64,000 bases of DNA from Salinicola socius (lineage in GTDB: Bacteria; Pseudomonadota; Gammaproteobacteria; Pseudomonadales; Halomonadaceae): assembly GCF_001937195.1 (NCBI RefSeq), contig NZ_MSDO01000001.1, forward strand, positions 306,186-370,185. The letters run 5' to 3'. This document shows, in pieces, positions 26,025 to 35,211 of the stretch. Positions within the stretch are counted from its first letter, which is position 1. Each line of letters opens with the position of its first letter. A program made the translations under genes and the position numbers. Under the pieces are notes generated by a model. That model did no database searches and was not told the origin of the DNA. It was given only the letters and a program-made list of their open reading frames with translations.

Positions 26025-26924
26025 ATGTTCGACTTCAAGGAAATCGAGGCCTTCGTCTGGATCGTGCGACTGGGATCGTTTCGTCTTGCCGCACAGCACC
26101 TGCACCTGACCCAGCCTTCCATCTCGGATCGTATTGCCCGGCTCGAGGACTTCGTCGGCGGGCCGTTGCTGGATCGCGCCCAGCGCCCGATCCAGCCCAC
26201 GCCGAAGGGTCGACAGTTCTACCGCCACGCTCAGCACATGCTGGAGACGCGCCAGGAAGCGATGGCGATGCTCGAGGCCAACAACCCTTTCCAGGGGGTG
26301 CTGCGCCTCGGCGTGGTCGAGACCGTCGCTCACAGCTGGTTGCCGGCGTTCATTGCCGAGCTCGCCGACCGCTTTCCCGACATGACGCTTCAGCTCGAGG
26401 TGGATGGCACGCCGGGGCTCGCCAACCGGCTGCTCAATCGCCAGATCGACATGGCTTTCACGCTGGGGGCGGTCGACGCCCAGGACATACTCAGTCGTCC
26501 GCTATGCCACTACCCGACCGGCTTGATCGTCAATCCGTGCCTAGGGTTCGATCCTGACACCTTTTCACTGGCAGCGTTGGAACGCAGCGGCACGCCGCTG
26601 ATCACCTTTGCCAGCGACAGCCGCCCCTATCGGGAGTTGCAGTCTCTGCTGCATCAACAGCGCCTGGAGCGGATCAAACTGCACTGTTCCGGCTCAGTCT
26701 GGACCATCGTGCGCCTAGCGCTGGATGGTATCGGCGTCGGTGCCATTCCGCCCCGCATCGTCGAACAGGAGATCGCCCGCGGCGAGCTCGTCACGCTGCC
26801 CTGTGATCTGCCACGGCTGGACTTCGCGGCCTCCTGGCCGCAGCACATCGACAAGGCACTGGCCGATGGCGTCATCGACCTGGCGATCGAACTCGGCCAG
26901 CGGGACCAGCGCGAGCACGCCTGA
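26025..26924 (+). CDS. LysR family transcriptional regulator
   Basis: This 299-residue protein has a typical N-terminal helix-turn-helix (FDFKEIEAFVWIVRLGSFRLAAQHLHLTQPSISDRIARLE) and a C-terminal periplasmic-binding-type effector domain with NPFQGVLRLGVVETVAHSWLP. It is encoded in the same direction as, and 173 bp before, the DUF1445-TRAP-DUF2848-amidase operon and probably controls it. The ATG at 26025 matches the family start; no Shine-Dalgarno is visible. An open frame extends upstream to 25866 without family similarity. Confidence 0.9.
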   Translation: MFDFKEIEAFVWIVRLGSFRLAAQHLHLTQPSISDRIARLEDFVGGPLLDRAQRPIQPTPKGRQFYRHAQHMLETRQEAMAMLEANNPFQGVLRLGVVETVAHSWLPAFIAELADRFPDMTLQLEVDGTPGLANRLLNRQIDMAFTLGAVDAQDILSRPLCHYPTGLIVNPCLGFDPDTFSLAALERSGTPLITFASDSRPYRELQSLLHQQRLERIKLHCSGSVWTIVRLALDGIGVGAIPPRIVEQEIARGELVTLPCDLPRLDFAASWPQHIDKALADGVIDLAIELGQRDQREHA

Positions 26925-27097
26925 CACTGACAGGGCGTTGCCGATGGACCCGGCCATTGAAAGGTTTTGCCGATGAAAAGGCATCATAAAAATCGATTGG
27001 ATTGATGCGCCATGAACTCATAGCGTTGGATTGCATAAGGTGGCGTCCGGCTCTGTCGGCCAAAGCTGCCACGACAATGACAATCAGGATCGACAAG

Positions 27098-27892
27098 ATG
27101 CTCTCTCTCGACGCTATCGTCTCTCCAGCCGATGCACGCGCCGCTATCCGCCGCGGCGACTGGCCCAACACGACCACCGGTATCGCCAAGGGCTATGCCC
27201 AGGCCAATCTGGTCATCATCCCCGAGGCCTACGCCAGCGACTTCCTGCGTTTCTGCATGGCCAATCGAGCGGCCTGTCCGGTACTCGATGTCAGTGAACC
27301 GGGCAGCTTTCATCCGCAGGCACTGGGAGACGCGATCGACCTGCGCACCGACGTACCCCGCTACCGCGTCTACGAACATGGCGAACTGGTCGACGAGCCA
27401 GCCGATCTGGTCTCTCGCTGGCGCGACGATCTGGTGACCTTCTCGATCGGCTGCTCGTTCTCGTTCGAGGAGCCGCTGCTCGCCGAGGGCGTGCCGGTTC
27501 GCCACATGGCCGCGCGCACCATCGTACCGATGTACCGAACCCGTATTCCGCTGATACCCGCCGGCCCGTTCCACGGCAGCTACGTCGTCTCGATGCGCGC
27601 CATGTCGCCGGCCGATGCCATCCGCGCGGTGCAGATCACCACCGACATGCCCAGCGTTCATGGCGCCCCCCTGCATCTGGCGCGACCGGAGCTAATCGGC
27701 ATCGACGATATCCACCGGCCGGACTTTGGCGATGCGCCAGTGATGGAAGCCGGCGATATTCCGGTGTTCTGGGCCTGCGGGGTGACGCCGCAGGTCGCGC
27801 TGATGAATGCGAAGCTACCCTTCGCCATGGCCCATGCCCCGGGTCACATGCTGATCACCGACATTCCCAACTATCGCCTCAAGTATCGGTAG
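27098..27892 (+). CDS. DUF1445 putative hydro-lyase / D-glutamate cyclase family
   Basis: This 264-residue protein has family hallmarks: RRGDWPNTTTGIAKGYAQANLVIIP, FCMANRAACPVLDV, FSIGCSFSFEEPL, and the C-terminal FWACGVTPQVALMNAKLPFAMAHAPGHMLITD. The mitochondrial relative is reported as a D-glutamate cyclase (forming 5-oxoproline); bacterial members are mostly called putative hydro-lyases with unknown substrate. It is the first gene of an operon with a TRAP transporter, DUF2848 and an amidase. The start at 27098 has AGGA at good spacing; 27077 and 27002 are in-frame alternatives. Confidence 0.88.
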   Translation: MLSLDAIVSPADARAAIRRGDWPNTTTGIAKGYAQANLVIIPEAYASDFLRFCMANRAACPVLDVSEPGSFHPQALGDAIDLRTDVPRYRVYEHGELVDEPADLVSRWRDDLVTFSIGCSFSFEEPLLAEGVPVRHMAARTIVPMYRTRIPLIPAGPFHGSYVVSMRAMSPADAIRAVQITTDMPSVHGAPLHLARPELIGIDDIHRPDFGDAPVMEAGDIPVFWACGVTPQVALMNAKLPFAMAHAPGHMLITDIPNYRLKYR

Positions 27893-27966
27893 CGGCGATA
27901 TCGCGGCGGTCACGCCGCTCGCGCCTGCCGAAGACTCGTAAAACAACCTCAACAAGCGAGACTCCC

Positions 27967-29013
27967 ATGAAGAAGACACTGCTTGGCCTCACGCTCTCCG
28001 CCCTGACTGTCGGCCTTGCCCAGAGCGCCGCCGCCGATACCAGCCTCAATGTCGTCGGTACCTGGAGCGCGGTCTCCCTGCACAAGAACTTCGAAAAGCC
28101 GTTCTGGACCGAGACCCTGCCCAAGGCCAGCGACGGTCAGATCCAGGTCCAGATGACGACCTTCGATCAGATGGGCATCGAAGGCAGCGATGTCTTCACC
28201 TATCTGAAAAACGGCCTGTTCAATGTCGGTATGACGTTCTCGGACTATGTCGGCGGCGAGGCGCCGGCGCTGGAAGGGCTCGATCTGCCGATGATGACCA
28301 CCGATCCCGTCAAGGCACGCGAGGTCAGCGAGGCATTCATGCCGATCGCCGAAAAGACGATGCAGTCTCACTACAATGCGCACGTGCTGGCGATCGCGCC
28401 CAACACGCCGCAGGTGGTGTTCTGCAATACGCCGATCACTGGCCTCGGCGATCTGCAGGGCAAGAAGGTTCGCGCCAGTGGCCGCACCACGGCGGAGTTC
28501 CTCTCCGCTATCGGTGCCCAGAGCACGGTCATGGCCTTCAACGAGGTCCCCGGCGCGCTGGAGCGCGGCGTGATCGACTGTGCCGTCACCGGCTCGCTCT
28601 CCGGCTACAACTCCGGCTGGCAGGATGTCGCCGATTATCTGCTGCCGCTGCCCATCGGCGGATGGGACACAGTCATCACCGCGGTCAGCAACGATACCTG
28701 GAGCTCACTCGACGATGAGACCAAGCAGATCATCGAAGACCAGATCGAACCTGGTTTCGTCGATCCGGTCTGGAACAATCTGGCCAAGGACGAACAGCAG
28801 GGCATTGCCTGTCTGACCGGTAACGGCGATTGCGAACATGGCGATCCGGGCGACATGAATCTGGTCGAGGTGACCGATGCCGACCGCGAGCGTGCCCATC
28901 AGGCTCTGGTCGACGCCGTACTGCCGAGCTGGGCATCGCGCATCGACGACGAGACGATCTCACTTTGGAACGAGAACGTCGCACCGCTGGTCGCGCTTCC
29001 CATCGTCAAGTGA
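27967..29013 (+). CDS. TRAP transporter substrate-binding protein (DctP type)
   Basis: This 348-residue periplasmic protein has a signal peptide (MKKTLLGLTLSALTVGLAQSAAA) and the DctP fold, with KNFEKPFWTETLPKASDGQIQVQ and the GDLQGKKVRASGRTTAEFLSAIGA region, where an Arg usually binds the substrate carboxylate. TRAP binding proteins deliver organic acids to a sodium-driven carrier, fitting a halophile. Two cysteines (TGNGDCEHG and the nearby IACLT) may form a disulfide. The neighbourhood suggests an amide- or lactam-containing acid. Confidence 0.9.
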   Translation: MKKTLLGLTLSALTVGLAQSAAADTSLNVVGTWSAVSLHKNFEKPFWTETLPKASDGQIQVQMTTFDQMGIEGSDVFTYLKNGLFNVGMTFSDYVGGEAPALEGLDLPMMTTDPVKAREVSEAFMPIAEKTMQSHYNAHVLAIAPNTPQVVFCNTPITGLGDLQGKKVRASGRTTAEFLSAIGAQSTVMAFNEVPGALERGVIDCAVTGSLSGYNSGWQDVADYLLPLPIGGWDTVITAVSNDTWSSLDDETKQIIEDQIEPGFVDPVWNNLAKDEQQGIACLTGNGDCEHGDPGDMNLVEVTDADRERAHQALVDAVLPSWASRIDDETISLWNENVAPLVALPIVK

Positions 29014-29073
29014 CCAGCACCACCTAAATCCCGCTCATTCCGGCCGGCGCCAGCGCGCGTCGGCCGGGCCGCG

Positions 29074-29697
29074 ATGCAGGTATCCAACATGCTCTCTCTC
29101 GTTTCGCTGGTCGACGTGCTCGTGCACGCTGTGCGTCAAATCTCCCGCTGGGCCGCTCGCCTCATCGGCCTGCTACTGCTTGCCGTGGTGACGTTGGTCA
29201 TTATCGAGGTCGTCAGCCGCAAACTGCTGGGTCACTCCTTCGAAGGCGTGCAAGAGTATGCCGGTTATGTCCTTGCCATTCTCTCGGCCTGGGGCCTTTC
29301 GCATACGCTGGTCGAACGTGCCCATATCCGCATCGACGTCGGCTACTCGAAGCTGCCGATCGCCGCCCGCGCCGCGCTCGACCTGCTCTCGATCCTCGCC
29401 GTCAATCTGGTCGGCTGGATGATCGTCATCCACGCCTGGCCAGTGTTCTCGGGGTCGCTTTCCAACCACACCACCGCCAATACGCCGCTGTCGACGCCGC
29501 TGTGGATACCGCAGCTGGTCTGGGTGTTGGGCTACACCTGGTTTGCCCTTTCGGCGGCGGTGCTCGCGATTCGCGCCCTGCTGGCCGCGACGCAGGGCGA
29601 CAGTGCCACGATCCATACGCTGATCGGCATGGGTCATGACGCCGATCAGCAGGAAGCTGGCGACCTCGAAACCGCGACAGCAAGGGGAAAATCCTGA
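29074..29697 (+). CDS. TRAP transporter small permease (DctQ type)
   Basis: This 207-residue protein has four membrane segments as in DctQ. The motif EGVQEYAGYVLAILSAWGLSHTLVERAHIRIDV matches the conserved E-x-AR-x-x-HI-x-V pattern of the family. It accompanies the large permease, whose ATG overlaps its stop. An ATG at 29089 preceded by AGGT is an alternative start. The C-terminal tail is hydrophilic and acidic. Confidence 0.88.
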   Translation: MQVSNMLSLVSLVDVLVHAVRQISRWAARLIGLLLLAVVTLVIIEVVSRKLLGHSFEGVQEYAGYVLAILSAWGLSHTLVERAHIRIDVGYSKLPIAARAALDLLSILAVNLVGWMIVIHAWPVFSGSLSNHTTANTPLSTPLWIPQLVWVLGYTWFALSAAVLAIRALLAATQGDSATIHTLIGMGHDADQQEAGDLETATARGKS

Positions 29698-30977
29698 TGC
29701 TGCTCTATCTCTCGATCGGAATTCTGGCGCTACTGCTGACCGGCATCCCTGTCGCCATTGTGTTATTCCTGCTCGCCTTCGGCGTCGATCAGTTTTTTTC
29801 GTTCTTTCCGCTGATGCGGGCGCTAGGGCAGAATCTCTGGTCGGCAGCGGATTCGTTCTTGCTGATCGCGATACCGCTGTTCGTGCTGATGGGCGAAATC
29901 ATCGTGCGTGCGGGGATCGCCGAGCGCGCCTATCGCGCCATGGATCACTGGCTTTCCTGGCTGCCCGGCGGTCTGCTGCATGCCAACGTGATGACCTCGA
30001 TGCTGTTCTCGGCCACCTCTGGATCGTCGGTGGCCACCGCCGCGACGATCTCCACTGTGGCGCTGCCGCAGGGCGACAAGCTCGGCTATCACCCGCGGCT
30101 TTTCTGCGGCAGCATTGCCGCCGGCGGAACGCTGGGCATCCTGATTCCACCGTCGATCAATCTGATCGTCTACGGCTTTCTGACCGAAACCTCGATCCCC
30201 AAGCTGTTCGTTGCCGGGCTGCTGCCGGGGCTGCTGCTGACCGGCCTGTTCATGCTGACGGCCATCCTGTTCTGCGCGATCAAGCCGTCGCTCGGGGGGC
30301 CACGCAGTCACTCGAGCTGGCCGGAGCGCCTGCGCCACCTGAAGTTCCTGCTGCCGCTGCTGATCCTGTTCGTCGCCATCGTCGGCTCGATCTACACCGG
30401 CTGGGCGACGCCCACCGAAGCCGCCGCCATCGGCGTGGTGGTAGCGCTGATCCTCGCCGCGTTCAATCGGCGACTGGACTGGCGCATGTTGACCGAAGCC
30501 CTCGACAACACCGTGCGCACCACCTCGATGATTCTGTTCATCATGCTGGCGGCCTCGTTTCTCAACTTCGCGCTCGCATCCGCCGGCCTTTCCAACCAGC
30601 TGACCCAATTGCTGACCCAGCTCGATCTTTCGCCGATGGGATTGCTGCTCTGCGTGCTGGCGCTATTGGTGATTCTCGGTTTCTTCATCGAGACTTTGTC
30701 GATGATGGTGATCACGCTGCCGATCATCGCGCCGCTGCTGTTCGCCGCGGGCTTCGACAAGGTGTGGTTCGGCGTGGTGATGATCCTGTTCGTCGAGATG
30801 GCGCTGATTACGCCACCGGTCGGTCTCAACCTCTACATCGTGCAGGCATCGCGTCGCGGCAAGCCATTTTCCGACGTGATCATCGGTACCTTACCGTTCA
30901 TTGCCGCCATGCTGGTGATGGCCGTACTGCTGATCGCTTTTCCGAGCATCGCGCTATGGCTCCCGAACTCGCTGTAA
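29697..30977 (+). CDS. TRAP transporter large permease (DctM type)
   Basis: This 426-residue membrane protein is the ion-coupled carrier subunit with about twelve segments. Family motifs include IPLFVLMGEII near residue 60, ATSGSSVATAATI, GTLGILIPPSINLIVYG and TPPVGLNLYIVQ. It starts at the last base of the dctQ stop codon. It should drive sodium-dependent uptake of the ligand bound by the DctP protein. Confidence 0.92.
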   Translation: MLLYLSIGILALLLTGIPVAIVLFLLAFGVDQFFSFFPLMRALGQNLWSAADSFLLIAIPLFVLMGEIIVRAGIAERAYRAMDHWLSWLPGGLLHANVMTSMLFSATSGSSVATAATISTVALPQGDKLGYHPRLFCGSIAAGGTLGILIPPSINLIVYGFLTETSIPKLFVAGLLPGLLLTGLFMLTAILFCAIKPSLGGPRSHSSWPERLRHLKFLLPLLILFVAIVGSIYTGWATPTEAAAIGVVVALILAAFNRRLDWRMLTEALDNTVRTTSMILFIMLAASFLNFALASAGLSNQLTQLLTQLDLSPMGLLLCVLALLVILGFFIETLSMMVITLPIIAPLLFAAGFDKVWFGVVMILFVEMALITPPVGLNLYIVQASRRGKPFSDVIIGTLPFIAAMLVMAVLLIAFPSIALWLPNSL

Positions 30978-31008
30978 TTCTTATCCATCGAATGCGGAAA
31001 CCTATCTC

Positions 31009-31692
31009 ATGCTGACTTTCGAAACGCCCCAAGGCTCCCTTAGCGTCACCCCGCAACGCCTGGCCATCGCCGGCTGGGCCGGCCGCGATCAGGCCGGTGT
31101 CCAGCATCACATCGACGAGCTGGCCGCCATCGGCGTCAAGCCGCCGTCGAGCGTGCCGCTGTTCTACCGCGCCAGCGCCCAACTGCTGACCCAGGCGGAA
31201 AACGTCGAGATGCTCGGCGGCGAGGGCTCCGGCGAAGCCGAAGTCTGTCTCGTCAGCGATGGCGACGGCCGGCTGTGGGTGACGCTCGCCTCCGATCACA
31301 CCGATCGCAAGCTGGAAGCCGTGGGCGTGGCCGAATCCAAGCAGCTCTGCGCCAAGCCGGTCGCCATCCAGGCCTGGCCATTGGACGAGGTGCGCGATCA
31401 TTGGGATTCGCTGGAACTGGCAAGCGAGATCGAGGAGAGCGGCCAGCTCGTCAGCTATCAGCAAGGCACTCTCGCCGAGCTGCTGGATGTCGAGACGCTG
31501 CTGGCCAAACTGCCCGCCGCGATCAAGCATGGCGAATCGCTGGCATCCAACACGCTGCTGCTGTGCGGCACCGTGCCTGCCATCGGTGGTATCCGGCCCA
31601 GCCCGCGCTTCTCGATGACGCTCAACGATCCGGTCCTCAACCGTCGTCTGAGCCACGCCTACACCGTGATCGAACTCGAGGTAGCCCAATGA
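31009..31692 (+). CDS. DUF2848 family protein
   Basis: This 227-residue protein matches the DUF2848 family (AIAGWAGRDQAGVQHHIDELAAIGVKPPSSVPLFYRAS, TLASDHTDRKLEAVGVAESKQLCAKPVA). The fold is probably related to fumarylacetoacetate-hydrolase-like proteins, but no reaction is established to my knowledge. Acidic and histidine residues in SDHTDRKLE could bind metal. Its stop overlaps the amidase start (ATGA), a sign that the two products work together. Confidence 0.85.
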   Translation: MLTFETPQGSLSVTPQRLAIAGWAGRDQAGVQHHIDELAAIGVKPPSSVPLFYRASAQLLTQAENVEMLGGEGSGEAEVCLVSDGDGRLWVTLASDHTDRKLEAVGVAESKQLCAKPVAIQAWPLDEVRDHWDSLELASEIEESGQLVSYQQGTLAELLDVETLLAKLPAAIKHGESLASNTLLLCGTVPAIGGIRPSPRFSMTLNDPVLNRRLSHAYTVIELEVAQ

Positions 31693-33053
31693 GTCAGCTC
31701 GATGCCGCCAAGGCGTTCTGGAATTTCCCTCCTCGGCAACGCCGGCTGGCCGACTGGCAGGCGGCGGTCGATGGCAACGCCTTCACCCCCGCCCAGGCGC
31801 TCGAGGCGCTGATCGAGCGGGCCCAGTCACAGGCCGACGTCACCGCCACGGCCTTCATCCAATTCGATGCCGACAAGCTGCGTGACCGGCTGATGCGAGT
31901 CCACCTGGCCGAATCGCTGGCCGGTCTGCCGATCAGCATCAAGGATCTGTTCGATGTCCATGGCGAGGTGACCAAAGCCGCCTCCCGGGTGCTGGGTAAC
32001 GGCAAGCCTGCCACCGACGATGCGCCCGCGGTCAAACGTCTGCGCCGCGCCGGTGCGCTGCTGACCGGACGCACCAACATGAGCGAGTTCGCGTTCTCGG
32101 GGCTCGGTCTCAATCGACACTACGGCACGCCGCCCAATCCGTTCGATGCCGAGCGCATCACCGGCGGTTCGACCTCCGGCGGCGCCGCGTCGGTCGCCTT
32201 CGGCCTCGCCGCGGCGACGCTGGGCAGCGACACCGGCGGTTCGCTGCGGATTCCCGCCGCGTTCTGCGGGCTGACCGGCTTCAAGCCCAGTCAGCAAACC
32301 GTGCCCGGCGAAGGCGCCTACCCGCTCGCCCCGAGTCTCGACTGCGTCGGCCCGATCGCGCCCAGCGTCGACTGCTGCGCGCGGTTGTGGTCGGTACTGG
32401 CCGAACGGCCGATGCCGCCGCTGGATGCCAGGCCGCGCCCGCTGCGGCTGGCGATCGCCGAAGGCGGATTACTGAGCGAACTCGACGACGCGGTTCGCGA
32501 CGGTTTCGAGGCGGCCGTCGCTACCCTCGAAGCCAGGGGGTGTTGCATCGAGCGCCTGCCGTTCGCGGCCGTCGACGGCGCGCTGGCGATCAATCAGCAA
32601 GGTGGACTGGTCGTGCCGGAAGCGGCGGCGCTGCACCGTGAGCAGCTCGCGCATGCGGAGGCCGAATACGATCCGCTGATCGCCGAACGTCTGAATGGCG
32701 GCCGTGATATCAGTGCCGCCGACTATCTTCAGCGCCTCTGGCCGAGAGCGAACTGGCAACGACGTTTCGAGCACGAAATGGCCGGCTTCGATGCAGTGCT
32801 GCTGCCCACGGTGGCGACGCTTCCGCCACGGCGGGCCGAGCTCGAGAACGATGCCGCCGCGTTCCAGCGGGCGAATCGGCTGGCGCTGCGCAACACCAGC
32901 GTCTTCAACTATCTCGACGCGGCCTCGATCTCGCTGCCCTACTTCCCTTCAGGCGCGGAGCTGCCGATTGGCCTGATGCTGTCTCGCCCCCAGGGCGACG
33001 ATGCCGCGCTATTGCAGCACGCCTGCGTGGTGGAGGCGATGTTGCAAGAGTGA
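31689..33053 (+). CDS. Amidase signature family hydrolase
   Basis: This 454-residue enzyme has the amidase-signature catalytic triad: Lys in GLPISIKDLFDV, the cis-Ser in GGSTSGGAASV and the nucleophilic Ser in GSDTGGSLRIPAAF. It should hydrolyse an amide or ureido bond; relatives include allophanate hydrolase and many carbon-nitrogen hydrolases. It ends the LysR-linked TRAP operon. As an isolated member, gatA is unlikely because gatB/gatC are absent and the context is catabolic. Confidence 0.9.
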   Translation: MSQLDAAKAFWNFPPRQRRLADWQAAVDGNAFTPAQALEALIERAQSQADVTATAFIQFDADKLRDRLMRVHLAESLAGLPISIKDLFDVHGEVTKAASRVLGNGKPATDDAPAVKRLRRAGALLTGRTNMSEFAFSGLGLNRHYGTPPNPFDAERITGGSTSGGAASVAFGLAAATLGSDTGGSLRIPAAFCGLTGFKPSQQTVPGEGAYPLAPSLDCVGPIAPSVDCCARLWSVLAERPMPPLDARPRPLRLAIAEGGLLSELDDAVRDGFEAAVATLEARGCCIERLPFAAVDGALAINQQGGLVVPEAAALHREQLAHAEAEYDPLIAERLNGGRDISAADYLQRLWPRANWQRRFEHEMAGFDAVLLPTVATLPPRRAELENDAAAFQRANRLALRNTSVFNYLDAASISLPYFPSGAELPIGLMLSRPQGDDAALLQHACVVEAMLQE

Positions 33054-33060
33054 GTCGCCT

Positions 33061-33080
33061 GGGGAGCCCCAGGGCTCCCC
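33061..33080. terminator. Hairpin between convergent amidase and MFS genes
   Basis: GGGGAGCC and GGCTCCCC form a perfect 8-bp stem with a CCAG loop, between the stop codons at 33053 and 33090. It lacks a T-run on either strand, so it may be a weak bidirectional terminator. Confidence 0.6.
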
Positions 33081-33089
33081 GCGATGGCG

Positions 33090-34412
33090 TCAGCGCCTGA
33101 CGAGATGGAACCAGCGGCCCATCTTTTCGATCAACCCAAGCGGCGGCATGGCCGGCATGTAGAAGTCATGGACCGAAGAGTCCGTCATTGATGACGAGAC
33201 GGGCTTCCGGCCAGCGCCCCGAGCAGCCACGACTTTCTTTTGTCGCTCGTCCTGCTTTTTATCCGAGCGATATCCGACCAGCATCGTCGCCAGCGCGATC
33301 AGCGCAAAGAGGATAAAGCAGAATGCGTATCCGCGGCTGCCGATCAGGTAGCCTGCCAGCGGTGAGCCGACGATCTGGCCCACCGCGATCATCAGAAACG
33401 GCAGGCCGAGGCCGATGGCCGGGCGGTCACTGTAGAGGCGCACGCCCCAGACCAGATAGATGCCGGTGAGCATGATGTAGCCCGCCCCGAACAAGACCGC
33501 GGACAATAGCACCGCCGGCAGGCTAGACGGCATCAGCGCCAGCAGGCAGAGGGCGAGCGCCAGCGCGGCCAGCGTCGAGCGATGCACCCCATTGATACCG
33601 AAGCGTTTGACGAGATCCCCCGCGAGGCCACCGACGAGGCCCGCGACACCGATCAGAATCCAGACGATATTGGCCATCGCCTGGTCGAAATTTCCTTGCG
33701 TGACGACCGATTCGCTCGAAAAGGTCCAGTAGGCGGCGCTGGCGATTCCCGTGCCCGCAGCGGCCAACATCACTCGCCACGCCGATGCCCGCCATAGCCC
33801 GCCTCTATTCCGACGGTCCTCTTCCTTGGGAGAAGCGTCGCCACGCTCCTCGGAACCCCGAGGTCGCGGTACGCTGACGAGCAGCAGCACGGCGTTGAAC
33901 AGCGCGGTCACCGCGAAGGCGGCGTAGGCGATTCGCCACTGCCCCGTCGCGATGAAAGCCACCGGGCCGGAGATGGCGACCCCCAGGCTGGTACCGGCAT
34001 TGATGACGGTATTGGCGCGTCCCTGGCGGGCGGTCGCGATCGACGTCGATACCGCCTGCGCCATGGGCGGTGACGCCAGGCCGGTGCTGGCACCCGCCAG
34101 CAGAATGGCACCGGCCAGCCACACTGCACTGGTGCTGACGGCGATGACCGCCATCCCCGCTGCAGCAACCAGCGCCGCGACGACGGCCATCAATCGGGCG
34201 CCGAAACGCTCCACCAGCAGCGCGCTGACCACGATGGCGAGACAGTAGCCGAGATAGGCGCCGCTGCCGATGGCACCGGCCATGGCCGAACTCAGCCCGA
34301 CATCCTCGCGCATGCTGGGCAGGAAGAGTCCGTAGGCGAAGCGGGCCAACCCGTAGCTCACCCCGATCAGCAGGGTGCCGGCAACGACGAGCCGAAGTTC
34401 TTGACGGGTCAT
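33090..34412 (-). CDS. MFS transporter, YbfB/YjiJ type
   Basis: This 440-residue, twelve-segment major facilitator has the YbfB-like start (GVSYGLARFAYGLFLPSMREDVGLSSAMAGAIGS) and a long charged tail. The start at 34412 has AAGGAT 7 nt upstream. A TetR-type operator-like sequence (34474-34493) lies upstream, matching one in front of the tetR gene, so it is probably an efflux or uptake system repressed by that regulator. Substrate unknown. Confidence 0.85.
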   Translation of the reverse strand: MTRQELRLVVAGTLLIGVSYGLARFAYGLFLPSMREDVGLSSAMAGAIGSGAYLGYCLAIVVSALLVERFGARLMAVVAALVAAAGMAVIAVSTSAVWLAGAILLAGASTGLASPPMAQAVSTSIATARQGRANTVINAGTSLGVAISGPVAFIATGQWRIAYAAFAVTALFNAVLLLVSVPRPRGSEERGDASPKEEDRRNRGGLWRASAWRVMLAAAGTGIASAAYWTFSSESVVTQGNFDQAMANIVWILIGVAGLVGGLAGDLVKRFGINGVHRSTLAALALALCLLALMPSSLPAVLLSAVLFGAGYIMLTGIYLVWGVRLYSDRPAIGLGLPFLMIAVGQIVGSPLAGYLIGSRGYAFCFILFALIALATMLVGYRSDKKQDERQKKVVAARGAGRKPVSSSMTDSSVHDFYMPAMPPLGLIEKMGRWFHLVRR

Positions 34413-34473
34413 ATCAGGATCCTTTTTGGCTGGCGCGTCGGGCGGCAGCAAGGCCGCGAGACGACGCTCGTGG

Positions 34474-34493
34474 TGTAAAATGATCGTTTTCCT
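34474..34493. promoter_or_regulatory. Probable TetR operator upstream of MFS gene
   Basis: TGTAAAATGATCGTTTTCCT matches the site at 35124-35143 in 17 of 20 positions when read on the minus strand. It lies 62 bp upstream of the MFS start codon. Confidence 0.6.
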
Positions 34494-34575
34494 CATAGTC
34501 GTGACGAATCCGCCGGCCTCGGGCCGGAGAAGTGGATCAGGGTCGTGTCAGACCGTCAGGTCATGCTTGGCCGCG

Positions 34576-35115
34576 TCAGGACGAGAGCCCTTGGGTGCGT
34601 GCGCCCTCGATCAGGCGCCGTGCGGCGCGCCGAGCGCCTTCGACGGCGGCCCCGCCCCGGTAGGTCGCGGCATGGGTCGCGCCCTCGAACAGCAGCAGAA
34701 TCGCCTCGGTCAGCTCGTCGTCGCGGTGTCCGATCTCCGCCACGACGATGTCGTCGATGCGTTGCCGCAGGCGCTCCTTGTGCCGGGCCATCACCTCGAC
34801 GATCTCCGGCACGCTACCCCCGGTTTCTCCCCAGGCCCGCAGGAACAGGCAGCCCCGCGCGCCCTCCTCGGCGAACCAGGTTTCCAGCGCGCCGAACAGC
34901 GCATCGACGCTGTCGGCGTTGATCCGCCGATGGAAGCGACGATCGCGCTCGTTCAGGACCGCGGCCATCAGGCCGTTCTTGCTGCCGACGTGCTTGTAAA
35001 GCGTGCGGCTCGAAATGCCGGCGGCCTGGGTCAGCCGGTCCATCCCGGTGGCGGTGAAGCCGTGGCGGTCGAAGAGCTGCTCGGCGGTCGAAATGAGTCG
35101 TGTGCGAATGTCCAT
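34576..35115 (-). CDS. TetR family transcriptional regulator
   Basis: This 179-residue regulator has the N-terminal TetR helix-turn-helix (RLISTAEQLFDRHGFTATGMDRLTQAAGISSRTLYKHVGSKNGLM) and a C-terminal ligand domain with GCLFLRAWGETGG. It is flanked by two MFS genes, one on each side, and has a near-perfect palindrome (35124-35143) directly before its start, consistent with autorepression and control of both transporters. Confidence 0.9.
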   Translation of the reverse strand: MDIRTRLISTAEQLFDRHGFTATGMDRLTQAAGISSRTLYKHVGSKNGLMAAVLNERDRRFHRRINADSVDALFGALETWFAEEGARGCLFLRAWGETGGSVPEIVEVMARHKERLRQRIDDIVVAEIGHRDDELTEAILLLFEGATHAATYRGGAAVEGARRAARRLIEGARTQGLSS

Positions 35116-35123
35116 GGCCTCAG

Positions 35124-35143
35124 TGTAAAACGATCACTTTACA
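35124..35143. promoter_or_regulatory. Probable TetR operator between tetR and MFS genes
   Basis: TGTAAAACGATCACTTTACA has TGTAAA/TTTACA arms around a GATC core. It is 8 bp upstream of the TetR start and 68 bp upstream of the divergent MFS start, so one dimer could control both. Confidence 0.65.
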
Positions 35144-35211
35144 TGTACAACCATCGATGCGCCGATCAACGATGATAAGATGCCGACCCATTCTGCGAAG
35201 GATCATTCCCC

